NCBI GenBank assembly: GCA_036481345.1
Contig: JAZGHU010000037.1
Span: forward strand, 1-43,391
Source of the DNA: JAAOYC01 sp036481345
Lineage (GTDB): Archaea > Nanobdellota > Nanobdellia > Woesearchaeales > WJKL01
DNA: 43,391 nucleotides
Direction: 5' to 3'
Shown here: positions 1-7,060 of the stretch, piece after piece
Position numbering within the stretch: position 1 is the first letter of the stretch
How the letters are laid out: every line of letters begins with the position of its first letter
The notes under the pieces: model-generated
Database searches by the model: none
The model's input: only the letters and a program-made list of their open reading frames with translations
What the model was told of the DNA's origin: nothing
Made by a program: the position numbers and the translations under genes

Positions 1-1110
1 GCACTTAGCATAGCTGCTCCTGGTAATGGCACTATTCCAGCAGGGGCATGGGCAGCAGATGGTTCTTATATTATCAATCCAGAAAGAATTGAATTTACTA
101 GAAAGACTGCAAAATATATTAAACAGCTTGTAGAAACAAATACTAGACCAAGTGACATAATGACAAGAAATAGCGTTGATAATGCAATTATTGCTGAAAA
201 TGCATTTGGAGGTTCAACTAATTTAGGATTACATATGGTGGCTATAGCTAATGAATTAGGATTTGATGAGTATGATATTGGAAAAGTTGGTGAATTATCA
301 CAACAAACTCCAAACATTTGTAAAGTAGCACCATCAAGACCAGAAGTTCATATGGAACATCTGTATAAAGTAGGTGGAGTAAGTACTATTCTAAAAGAGC
401 TTTATCGAGCAAACCTTCTTAATGGAGATGAAATGACTATTACAGGAAAAACTGTGATAGAAAATATAGCTGATGCTCCTGTCCCAGATGGAGATGTGAT
501 TAGGGCAGTTGAAGATTCTTTTTCTGAAACAGGAGGATTAGCGGTTCTTTATGGAAACATTGCTCCAAAAGGAAGTGTTGTAAAAGCAGCAGGCGTTGCT
601 CAAGAAATGATGGAATTTGAAGGAACGGCAAAAGTATATGAATCACAAAAGCAAGCTTATGATGCAATTCTTGCAGATGAAGTTAAGGATGGACATGTTG
701 TTGTCATAACATATGAAGGCCCAAAAGGAGGACCAGGAATGCAGGAAATGTTGTCGCCAACATCTGCTATTGTGGGAGCAGAATTAACAAGAGTAGCATT
801 AATTACTGATGGAAGATTCTCAGGAGGAACTACAGGACCTTGTATTGGACATATAGCTCCAGAGGCAGCACAAAGAGGCCCAATTGCAGCGATTAGAGAA
901 GGAGATATAATTAGATATAGTGTATCAAATGGAACTCTTGATCTTTTAAACAGCGATGGACAAATAATGAGTGAAGGAGAAATACAAGAAAGATTGAAAG
1001 ACGTACCTGAATTCACACCAAAGGTAAAAGGAGGATGGTTAGCAAGATATTCCTTCTTTGTTGGTGGAGCAGAAACAGGAGCTGTTTTAAGAAATCCATA
1101 TAAAAGTTAA
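1..1110 (+). CDS. ilvD: Dihydroxy-acid dehydratase (IlvD/Edd family), 3' part
   Basis: The reading frame is open from base 1 and ends in TAA at 1108-1110, giving 369 residues. The family is usually about 550 residues, so roughly the first third lies outside the window. IlvD removes water from dihydroxy-acids in valine and isoleucine synthesis. Visible family signatures are GGSTN followed by an LHM-AIA stretch (about residue 64), TGGLAVLYGN-AP-G-VVK, YEGPKGGPGMQEML-PTSAI and ITDGRFSGGTTGPCIGH-APEAA. The first two iron-sulfur cysteines would be upstream and cannot be checked. The window therefore supports the IlvD/Edd fold firmly and the branched-chain substrate only by similarity to DHAD; a sugar-acid dehydratase is the alternative. 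The next gene is 210 bases downstream and has its own promoter. Confidence 0.9.
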   Translation, partial: ALSIAAPGNGTIPAGAWAADGSYIINPERIEFTRKTAKYIKQLVETNTRPSDIMTRNSVDNAIIAENAFGGSTNLGLHMVAIANELGFDEYDIGKVGELSQQTPNICKVAPSRPEVHMEHLYKVGGVSTILKELYRANLLNGDEMTITGKTVIENIADAPVPDGDVIRAVEDSFSETGGLAVLYGNIAPKGSVVKAAGVAQEMMEFEGTAKVYESQKQAYDAILADEVKDGHVVVITYEGPKGGPGMQEMLSPTSAIVGAELTRVALITDGRFSGGTTGPCIGHIAPEAAQRGPIAAIREGDIIRYSVSNGTLDLLNSDGQIMSEGEIQERLKDVPEFTPKVKGGWLARYSFFVGGAETGAVLRNPYKS

Positions 1111-1144
1111 TTATTTTTTTCTTAATTTTTAATAGAAATTAGAA

Positions 1145-1197
1145 GGTGGTGCTGGAACCTTAGAGCGATCAACCCCTAGATTTTGCAGACCACCACC
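1145..1197. other. GC-rich hairpin after ilvD, possible structured RNA
   Basis: GGTGGTG (1145-1151) pairs perfectly with CACCACC (1191-1197). CTG (1152-1154) pairs with CAG (1186-1188), leaving a two-base bulge. The stretch is much richer in G and C than its flanks, which in AT-rich archaea often marks a structured RNA. The seven-pair end recalls a tRNA acceptor, but neither strand gives a T-arm or a full cloverleaf. It may be an ilvD 3' end structure or a small RNA; the strand is not determined. Confidence 0.35.
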
Positions 1198-1271
1198 CCT
1201 CGTGAATAAGTATGTTTTTCAAGTATTTAATTGTTTCTTTTATAGAGCATATATTTGTAATTTTAACAAAA

Positions 1272-1279
1272 TTTATATA
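1272..1279 (+). promoter_or_regulatory. TATA box for the 473-residue membrane protein
   Basis: TTTATATA lies about 45 bases before the chosen ATG at 1320. Archaeal transcripts usually start about 25-30 bases after the TATA box. That predicts a short leader of about 20 bases containing the Shine-Dalgarno-like GAGGTG at 1309-1314. Confidence 0.5.
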
Positions 1280-1319
1280 GTAGAAAGAGACAATTATAGT
1301 ATTGATTTGAGGTGTGAAG

Positions 1320-2741
1320 ATGAAAAAAACAATAATTATACTACTATCTCTGCTTTTACTTAGTTTAGCAGCTGTTTCTGCTGAAGATTTTGAATATAGC
1401 ATAACTTCAATAAGAAGTGAGATTGATTCAGGAGAGGCTGCCCAATTCCTTCTTACTGTAAATAATAACTTAAATACAATTAGAGAGTTTAGAATTTACT
1501 CTCCAGACATTGAATGGGATGTTCCAACAGTAGATATAAAAGTATATGCTGATGGAGAAACAAACCATAAAATTATACTCACACCTTCAAAATATGTTGA
1601 ACCTGGGAAGATATATGGAATTAAGATTAATGTTAAAGATCTAAGCACAGATGAAGTTGTTCACACTGAAATTGTAGAAGTAAATGTAAGAAGCAGTGAC
1701 AAAGCAGTTAGTGCTTACAGACCTTCCATAAGAGTGACTATTGATATGCTATCAACTGTTGATCCAAGTAAACAAGTTGATATCAAGATAAAATTAGAAA
1801 ACCAAAATCTTCTTGATTTGTCAAATTTGTCATTGAAGATTTCAAGTGATGCTGATGGATTTGAGACAGAACAAAATGTCAAGCTAATTCCTCTTGGAAA
1901 AAAGATTGTTGAACTGAATTATAATATCAATCCATTACAACAGCCAGGAGACTACAAATTAACATTTGAACTTTGGCAAGGTGGAGAAATCGCCGAAAGA
2001 ATCGTCAAGCCCATTGTAATACAAAGCATATCTTCTTCTTTTAAAGTAGATGAAACAACAAGCTCAGTATTTTTCAAAACAAAGACAACACAGACAGTAA
2101 CAAGCACTTCAAATACAGATGCTATTTATATCACAAAAGTTCCTACTACGTTTATTAAAAGACTGTTTACTTCAACTAATGTTAAAGCAGACACTGTAAA
2201 AGAAGATGGACAAAAATATTATACTGTTCAAGCTTCATTCCAGCCAGGAGAAGTAAAAGAAGTTGAGATTGTTGTGAGCTATAGGATAATAGTCTATATT
2301 ATATTATTAGCATTGATATTGTTATCAATACACTATAAATATCGAAGTCCATTGGCAATAAGGAAAGTTATTTCTGATGTTAATACAAAAGAAGGTGGAA
2401 TCTCAGAATTAAAAGTAACTCTTGAACTGACAAGCGATGCTAAGAACACAATCAAGAAAGCTACTATCACAGACTATGTCCCTAACATAGCTAATATCTC
2501 AAAAGAATTTGGAGAAGGCACTTTAAAGCCAAGCAGAGTCTTCAGACATAAAACAAAAGGAATGGTACTGAAGTGGGATATAGAAAACATTGCTCCTGGA
2601 GAAGACAGACTGATGAGCTACACAGTAAAATCTAAATTAAGCATAATTGGAACATTCAAAATACCAAGAGCAAAAGTCAGCTTTAAGAAAAAAGGAAAAG
2701 AGATAATTGGTTACTCTAACACAGCAGGGGTTAGTACCTAG
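1320..2741 (+). CDS. Secreted single-pass membrane protein with Ig-like domains
   Basis: The 473-residue product begins with MKKT and a hydrophobic stretch ending AAVSA-E, a clear signal peptide cleaved near residue 20. About 300 extracellular residues of beta-rich sequence follow, with phrases typical of CARDB/Ig-like modules (EPGKIYGIKINV, PGDYKLTFELWQ). A single transmembrane helix follows (about residues 322-340, RIIVYIILLALILLSIHY). The C-terminal 130 residues contain a DUF11-like segment (LKWDIENIAPGEDRLMSYTV). I chose ATG 1320 over the in-frame GTG at 1314 because GAGGTG (1309-1314) sits five bases upstream and makes a good ribosome site. I do not recognise a specific family. A role in cell-surface architecture is inference. 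It is monocistronic between its own TATA box and hairpins after its stop. Confidence 0.8.
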   Translation: MKKTIIILLSLLLLSLAAVSAEDFEYSITSIRSEIDSGEAAQFLLTVNNNLNTIREFRIYSPDIEWDVPTVDIKVYADGETNHKIILTPSKYVEPGKIYGIKINVKDLSTDEVVHTEIVEVNVRSSDKAVSAYRPSIRVTIDMLSTVDPSKQVDIKIKLENQNLLDLSNLSLKISSDADGFETEQNVKLIPLGKKIVELNYNINPLQQPGDYKLTFELWQGGEIAERIVKPIVIQSISSSFKVDETTSSVFFKTKTTQTVTSTSNTDAIYITKVPTTFIKRLFTSTNVKADTVKEDGQKYYTVQASFQPGEVKEVEIVVSYRIIVYIILLALILLSIHYKYRSPLAIRKVISDVNTKEGGISELKVTLELTSDAKNTIKKATITDYVPNIANISKEFGEGTLKPSRVFRHKTKGMVLKWDIENIAPGEDRLMSYTVKSKLSIIGTFKIPRAKVSFKKKGKEIIGYSNTAGVST

Positions 2742-2808
2742 GGGTTTCACCCTATAGATACCCGTGGACAATTAGTACTATCTCGTTTTACTCGATAATA
2801 CAAACGGG
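2739..2808 (+). terminator. Two consecutive hairpins after the membrane protein
   Basis: The first hairpin starts at the stop codon: TAGGG (2739-2743) pairs with CCCTA (2750-2754). The second is longer: CCCGT (2761-2765) pairs with ACGGG (2804-2808), and inside it GTACTATC (2775-2782) pairs with GATAATAC (2794-2801) with one mismatch. Only a short T-rich run follows, so intrinsic termination is uncertain. The second hairpin could instead be a small structured RNA. Confidence 0.4.
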
Positions 2809-2831
2809 CCTATTCTTATATTTTCCACAAC

Positions 2832-2840
2832 TTTTATATA
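2832..2840 (+). promoter_or_regulatory. TATA box of tRNA-Tyr
   Basis: TTTTATATA is centred about 30 bases before the mature tRNA 5' end at 2866, the normal spacing for an archaeal stable-RNA promoter. Confidence 0.65.
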
Positions 2841-2865
2841 TGGTTCTTTTATTTTATTTATTTAG

Positions 2866-2992
2866 CCCCGTCTAGCTCAACGGTAGAGTGTTCGGCTGTA
2901 GATAAAATCACTTATCTGATGTGCAATTTTGCTATGATGATGATAAGTTAGCTGATCCCGAAAGGTTGCTGGTTCAAATCCGGCGGCGGGGA
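2866..2992 (+). tRNA. tRNA-Tyr (GUA) with an intron in the anticodon loop
   Basis: Acceptor CCCCGTC (2866-2872) pairs with GGCGGGG (2985-2991), with discriminator A at 2992. C1-G72 is the archaeal/eukaryotic tyrosine identity pair. The T-arm is GCTGG-TTCAAAT-CCGGC (2968-2984). The anticodon stem is TTCGG (2891-2895) with CCGAA (2958-2962), and the loop reads C-T-GTA-G, then a 55-base intron (2902-2956) at the canonical 37/38 site, then C. The intron folds on ACTTATC (2910-2916) with GATAAGT (2942-2948), as expected for a bulge-helix-bulge splicing substrate. No CCA is encoded. The intron also holds C/D-box-like motifs, described in the findings. Confidence 0.93.
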
Positions 2993-3015
2993 TTTATTCT
3001 TAAAAATCAGTAACA

Positions 3016-3094
3016 TTTATACAAAGTTTGGCAAAAAAAAGCCAAACGTGTATAAAGGTCCGAAATTTCCTTAAAATTTCGATACCTTTATAAA
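3016..3094. repeat. Two overlapping inverted repeats with embedded TATAAA
   Basis: The first inverted repeat is TTTATACA (3016-3023) and GTTTGGC (3026-3032), an eight-A loop, then GCCAAAC (3041-3047) and TGTATAAA (3049-3056). The second is TATAAAGGT (3051-3059) with ACCTTTATA (3084-3092), and inside it GAAATTT with AAATTTC. The two share the bases TATAAA at 3051-3056, so as RNA the full folds exclude one another. The second is 44 bases long (3051-3094) and has a twin of the same length at 13933-13976. Both arms carry TATA-like cores, so a promoter or terminator role is possible. Confidence 0.6.
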
Positions 3095-3204
3095 TTACGA
3101 AAAAATTCAAGCCCTATGCCTAATTCATCTTTCTATAGACAAAAGAAGCTTAAACAAGCTTTAATTTTCATATAGAAGATAAACTAGGCTACTATGAGCA
3201 ACGT

Positions 3205-3355
3205 GCCTCGGTAGTGTAGCTCGGCCTAGCACGAAGCCCTGTCGAAATGGCTAATAATCCCAGAGGTGCATTAGCCTTTACAAAAAGGCTTCAACTCGGG
3301 TTCAAATTGGTTGGAAGGTCAAAAGCCTTCTGCAATGGAAGTCCCGACCGGGGCG
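3205..3355 (+). tRNA. tRNA-Asp (GUC) with two introns, one in the T-loop
   Basis: Acceptor GCCTCGG (3205-3211) pairs with CCGGGGC (3348-3354), with discriminator G at 3355 as expected for aspartate. The D-stem is GTGT with GCAC. The anticodon stem is AAGCC (3234-3238) with GGCTT (3287-3291), and the loop reads C-T-GTC-G followed by a 41-base intron (3245-3285) folded on GGCTAAT/ATTAGCC. The T-stem is TCGGG (3296-3300) with CCCGA (3343-3347), but 42 bases separate them instead of seven. The loop begins TTCAAA and is interrupted by about 35 bases (roughly 3307-3341) folded on GAAGG/CCTTC. Removing both introns gives a normal cloverleaf. Only two bases separate it from tRNA-Lys, so the two are probably co-transcribed. 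Confidence 0.92.
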
Positions 3356-3357
3356 TA

Positions 3358-3479
3358 GGGCCGGTAGCTCAGCCTGGTAGAGCACTTGACTTTTATGGGT
3401 GACGCCATAAATTCACAAGTGAATTTAATGTCACCGCAAAGCAATCAAGTGGTCGCGAGTTCGAATCTCGTCCGGCCCA
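3358..3479 (+). tRNA. tRNA-Lys (UUU) with an intron in the anticodon loop
   Basis: Acceptor GGGCCGG (3358-3364) pairs with CCGGCCC (3472-3478), with discriminator A at 3479. The D-stem is GCTC/GAGC. The anticodon stem is CTTGA (3385-3389) with TCAAG (3445-3449), and the loop is C-T-TTT-A, then a 48-base intron (3396-3443), then A. The intron folds through GGTGAC/GTCACC and AAATTCAC/GTGAATTT. The T-arm contains the standard GTTCGAATC core. No CCA is encoded. The rpoH start lies 40 bases downstream. Confidence 0.95.
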
Positions 3480-3483
3480 TTCA

Positions 3484-3504
3484 ACATATATCAAATCCAC
3501 GTGG
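3484..3504 (+). promoter_or_regulatory. TATA-like box and CCACGTGG palindrome before rpoH
   Basis: ACATATAT (3484-3491) is about 30 bases before the rpoH ATG, which would give a leaderless or nearly leaderless RNA-polymerase transcript. The perfect palindrome CCACGTGG is at 3497-3504, just downstream, and is a possible operator. The nine bases CAAATCCAC (3492-3500) recur at 11507-11515, again 17-20 bases before a start codon (rps12). Confidence 0.4.
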
Positions 3505-3519
3505 GGAAAAAAAGTAAAA

Positions 3520-3771
3520 ATGGCAAAAAGAAAAATTAAAATAGTGATAAAGAAGCACATCCTAATGCCAAAACACATTAAGTTGTCTGTAAAGGAAAGA
3601 GCTGTTTTATTCGAAAACTATCATATTTCTGTTAAAGAGCTACCTAAAATAATGAAAGATGACCCTGCTATTGTAAGTTTACATGCAAAAGAAGGAGATG
3701 TTATCAAGATAGTTAGGCAAAGTCCTACTGCTGGAGAAATTGAATTTTATAGAGGAGTTATAAGTGAATAA
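3520..3771 (+). CDS. rpoH: RNA polymerase subunit H (Rpb5-like)
   Basis: The 83-residue protein matches the archaeal RpoH family over its full length: an I-KH-LMPKH-KLS opening, YHISVKELPKI, DPAIVSLHAKEGDVIKIVR-SPTAGE and a final short strand. This corresponds to the C-terminal assembly domain of eukaryotic Rpb5, which sits at the polymerase jaw and helps contact downstream DNA. It is the first gene of the RNA polymerase cluster. Its stop overlaps the GTG start of rpoB'' by eight bases, implying translational coupling. The length is usual for archaeal RpoH plus a basic N-terminal extension of about ten residues. Confidence 0.95.
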   Translation: MAKRKIKIVIKKHILMPKHIKLSVKERAVLFENYHISVKELPKIMKDDPAIVSLHAKEGDVIKIVRQSPTAGEIEFYRGVISE

Positions 3772-5251
3772 ACATCAAATATTGATTAAAAAATATTTTG
3801 AAGAACAAAGCTTTGTAGATTCAACAATAGAATCTTTTAATAATTTTATAGAAAATGAACTTCAGCGAATTGTAAATGAAAACAAAGAAGTTGAACCAAC
3901 AATTATCCCGCCTGATGTTGATGAATTTAAGATAAGATTTGATAAGATATGGGTCACTAAACCAGAAATAACAGAAGCTGATGGAAGCAAGAGAGCAGTA
4001 TATCCAACTGAAGCAAGACTTAGAAAAATTTCTTATTCTGCTCCGATGTATATTGAAGTTTCAGCACACATCAACGGAGTGCAAAGAGAATCATTTACAA
4101 CAATGATTGGCAGTTTACCTATCATGTTAAAAAGCAAATTTTGTCATCTACACGGATTAAAGAGGGACGAATTAATTGAAAAAGGAGAAGACCCTAATGA
4201 TCCTGGAGGATATTTTATTATTAATGGAACAGAGAAAGTATTGATTAATGTTGAGGATCTTGCTGCAAACAAACTATTGGTTGAAAAAGCTTCTACAGGT
4301 CCTTCAGAATATATTGGAAAGCTGTTCTCTGAAAAAGGAGCATTCAAGATTCCACATATATTTGAAAAATCAAAAACAGGAGCAATCTATCTTTCATTTA
4401 CAAGAGTGAAGAGAGTCCCAATAATCATGATAATCAAGGCCTTGGGATTGATAAAAGACGAAGAGATAATGAAGGCTGTTTCTGAAGACAAACAATATGA
4501 TGATATTATTGTCAATTTATATGAATATACTGATATTAAATCTGATGAGGATGCAATGGACAGAGTTGCAAAGAAAATAGGTATAACTCAAGCAAGAGAA
4601 ATAAGATTAGAAAGGATGAATGAGATAGTTGATAAATATCTAATGCCCCATCTTGGAATTGAAAAAGAAGACAGGATGTTTAAAGCATATAATCTATGTA
4701 AATTACTAAAGAAATTTGTTGATGTATCAAATGGAAATTTGCCAACAGATGATAAAGATCACTATATGAACAAAAAATTAAAATTAAGTGGCGATTTACT
4801 GGCAGACTTAGTAAGAATGAATCTTAAAGTTCTTATTGGAGATCTGTTATATAATTTCCAGAGAATTGTAAAAAGAGGAAAGTTTCCTTCAATTAAAGTT
4901 ATAATCAGAGAAAAACTGCTTACATCAAGAATATACAGCAGCATGGCAACAGGATCATGGGTTGGCGGAAGAAAAGGTATCTCACAAAGAATCCAAAGAT
5001 TGAATTTCTTAGATACAATGAGCCATCTGCAAAGAGTTGTAAGCCCATTATCTGCTTCTCAGGAAAACTTTGAAGCAAGAGAACTACATGCTACTCATTT
5101 AGGAAGATTATGCCCAATCGAAACTCCAGAAGGAACTAATATTGGATTGAGAAAGAACCTATCTTTATTATGCAAGACATCTCATGAATCAGATGAAGAA
5201 GAATTAATTAAAAAAATTCAAAATTTAGGAGCAAATATTATTACAAAATGA
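3764..5251 (+). CDS. rpoB2: RNA polymerase subunit B'' (N-terminal half of Rpb2)
   Basis: This 495-residue protein covers the protrusion and lobe half of the second-largest RNA polymerase subunit. Diagnostic stretches are FIINGTEKVLINVEDLA in the lobe and, near residues 400-475, RKGISQRIQRL, VVSPLSA, ARELHATHLGR-CPIETPEGTNIGL. The start is GTG at 3764, supported by AGAGGAG just upstream (about 3751-3757) and by the overlap with rpoH. The gene ends in an ATGA overlap with B' (5248-5251). The break falls after the ETPEGTNIGL element, as in archaea with a naturally split rpoB. Both pieces are intact and coupled, so this is a true gene split, not a frameshift. Confidence 0.95.
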   Translation: MNKHQILIKKYFEEQSFVDSTIESFNNFIENELQRIVNENKEVEPTIIPPDVDEFKIRFDKIWVTKPEITEADGSKRAVYPTEARLRKISYSAPMYIEVSAHINGVQRESFTTMIGSLPIMLKSKFCHLHGLKRDELIEKGEDPNDPGGYFIINGTEKVLINVEDLAANKLLVEKASTGPSEYIGKLFSEKGAFKIPHIFEKSKTGAIYLSFTRVKRVPIIMIIKALGLIKDEEIMKAVSEDKQYDDIIVNLYEYTDIKSDEDAMDRVAKKIGITQAREIRLERMNEIVDKYLMPHLGIEKEDRMFKAYNLCKLLKKFVDVSNGNLPTDDKDHYMNKKLKLSGDLLADLVRMNLKVLIGDLLYNFQRIVKRGKFPSIKVIIREKLLTSRIYSSMATGSWVGGRKGISQRIQRLNFLDTMSHLQRVVSPLSASQENFEARELHATHLGRLCPIETPEGTNIGLRKNLSLLCKTSHESDEEELIKKIQNLGANIITK

Positions 5252-7050
5252 TTGAACTATACTTGAATGGAAAATTTATAGGAAATGTTGAAGACCCTAT
5301 TTTATTTATTGAACAATTCAAGAGTGAAAGAAGAAAAGGAAATATTTCAGCTAATAATAATGTCAATTATGATGAAAAAGCAGAAACAGTAAAGATTGAA
5401 AGCGGAAAAGGAAGAGCAAGAAGACCTTTGATCATTGTTAAGGACGGAATTCCAATGCTTACTGAAAAACATGTTAAGCAGTTGGAAAAAGGAGAATTGA
5501 GCTGGAGTGATCTTTTGCATCAAGGAGTAATTGAATTTTTAGATGCAGGTGAAGAAGAAAATACTCTTATTGCTTTTTCTGAAAAAGAGTTGAGAACAGA
5601 ACACACTCACCTTGAAATAACTCCAATGGACATGTTTGGATTATGTACATCATTAGTGCCTTTTGCAAACCATACTCCACCAGCAAGAGTTAACATGGGA
5701 AGTAAGAATCAGAAGCAAGCTTTAGGATTCTATGCTGCAAACTATCTTGTAAGGATGGACATGGATGTTAATTTATTACATAGCCCGCAAGTCCCTATTG
5801 TTAGAACAATCATGCATGATATTTATGGAGATGAACACCATCCTACTGGACAAAATATTATTGTTGCAGTGATGAGTTATGATGGTTATAATATGGAAGA
5901 CGCAATTGTTATCAACAAATCTTCAATTGAAAGAGGCTTTGGAAGAAGTTCTTATTATAGGCCTTCAATTACTGAAGAATTAAGATACAGTGGAGGATTA
6001 GTTGACGAAATCAGCATTCCAGATAAAGATGTTAAAGGTTATAAAACTGAACAAGATTATAGATTATTGGAAAAAGATGGAATTATTTATCCTGAAGCAA
6101 AGATTGCAGAAGGAGATGTTATAATTGGAAAAACCTCACCACCAAGATTCTTAAGCTCATTAGATGAATATAATCTAGCAGCTGCAACAAGAAGAGAAAG
6201 CTCTGTATCAGTTAGTCATGGAGAGCAAGGTGTTGTTGACTTTGTATTGATAACTGAAAATGAAGAAGGAAATAAATTAATACAAGTAAGAGTTCGTGAT
6301 CAAAGGGTTCCTGAAATTGGAGATAAGTTTACTTCAAGACACGGACAGAAAGGAGTTATTGGATTAATTGTTCCAGAATCAGATATGCCATTTACTACAG
6401 ATGGAGTAAGCCCTGATTTGATTTTCAGTCCTCATGGTATTCCTTCTCGTATGACAATTTCACATATGATTGAATTATTAGGTGGAAAAGTTGGAGCTTT
6501 AAGTGGAAGATATATTGATGGAACAGCATTCCATTCTGAAAAAGAAGAAGATTTGAGAAAAGAATTATTATCATTAGGCTTTAGAGAAGATGGATTAGAA
6601 ACATTGTATAATGGAAGGACAGGAGAGGCATACAAAGCAAGAATATTTGTTGGAAATATGTATTATTTGAAATTAAAACATATGGTTGCTAACAAAATCC
6701 ATGCTAGAGCAAGAGGCCCTATACAGCTATTGACAAGACAACCAACAGAAGGAAGAGCAAAAGAAGGGGGCCTTAGATTAGGAGAGATGGAGAAGGATAC
6801 TTTTGTTGCACATGGTGCTTCATTATTATTAAAAGAAAGATTTGATGCAGACAAGACAATGGTTCCTGTTTGCGAACAATGCGGATTAATTGCAATATAT
6901 GATGCTCATAAAAATAAAAGCTATTGTCCAATATGCGGAGATAATGTAGAAATAACAAATGTTGAAATAAGTTATGCATTTAAACTAATATTAGATGAGT
7001 TTAAATCACTATGTGTATATCCTAAATTAGGACTTACTTATAAATACTAA
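5248..7050 (+). CDS. rpoB1: RNA polymerase subunit B' (C-terminal half of Rpb2)
   Basis: The 600-residue protein holds the hybrid-binding, wall and anchor part of Rpb2. Key motifs are YNMEDAIVINKSSIERG (about residue 213), GDKFTSRHGQKGVIG (about 357), the PDLIFSPHGIPSRMTI segment, and RQPTEGRAKEGGLRLGEME-D near 500. The conserved lysines of the active-centre region are present. A C-terminal zinc site is seen as C-x2-C and C-x2-C (CEQCG and CPICG). It starts with ATG in a four-base overlap with the B'' stop, which should keep the two halves at equal amounts. The stop is ten bases before rpoA1. Confidence 0.96.
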   Translation: MIELYLNGKFIGNVEDPILFIEQFKSERRKGNISANNNVNYDEKAETVKIESGKGRARRPLIIVKDGIPMLTEKHVKQLEKGELSWSDLLHQGVIEFLDAGEEENTLIAFSEKELRTEHTHLEITPMDMFGLCTSLVPFANHTPPARVNMGSKNQKQALGFYAANYLVRMDMDVNLLHSPQVPIVRTIMHDIYGDEHHPTGQNIIVAVMSYDGYNMEDAIVINKSSIERGFGRSSYYRPSITEELRYSGGLVDEISIPDKDVKGYKTEQDYRLLEKDGIIYPEAKIAEGDVIIGKTSPPRFLSSLDEYNLAAATRRESSVSVSHGEQGVVDFVLITENEEGNKLIQVRVRDQRVPEIGDKFTSRHGQKGVIGLIVPESDMPFTTDGVSPDLIFSPHGIPSRMTISHMIELLGGKVGALSGRYIDGTAFHSEKEEDLRKELLSLGFREDGLETLYNGRTGEAYKARIFVGNMYYLKLKHMVANKIHARARGPIQLLTRQPTEGRAKEGGLRLGEMEKDTFVAHGASLLLKERFDADKTMVPVCEQCGLIAIYDAHKNKSYCPICGDNVEITNVEISYAFKLILDEFKSLCVYPKLGLTYKY

Positions 7051-7060
7051 CAAAAATAAA

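Noticed and set aside
1145..1197. tRNA-Cys on the minus strand (CTGCAAA looks like an anticodon loop)
   Set aside because: The anticodon stem does not pair well, and there is no D-arm or proper T-arm; only the outer stem fits.
1314..1320. GTG 1314 as start of the secreted membrane protein
   Set aside because: GTG overlaps the likely ribosome site; ATG 1320 gives a cleaner signal peptide.
5248..5251. Frameshift breaking rpoB
   Set aside because: The ATGA overlap and the break position match the natural B''/B' split of many archaea; both halves are complete.
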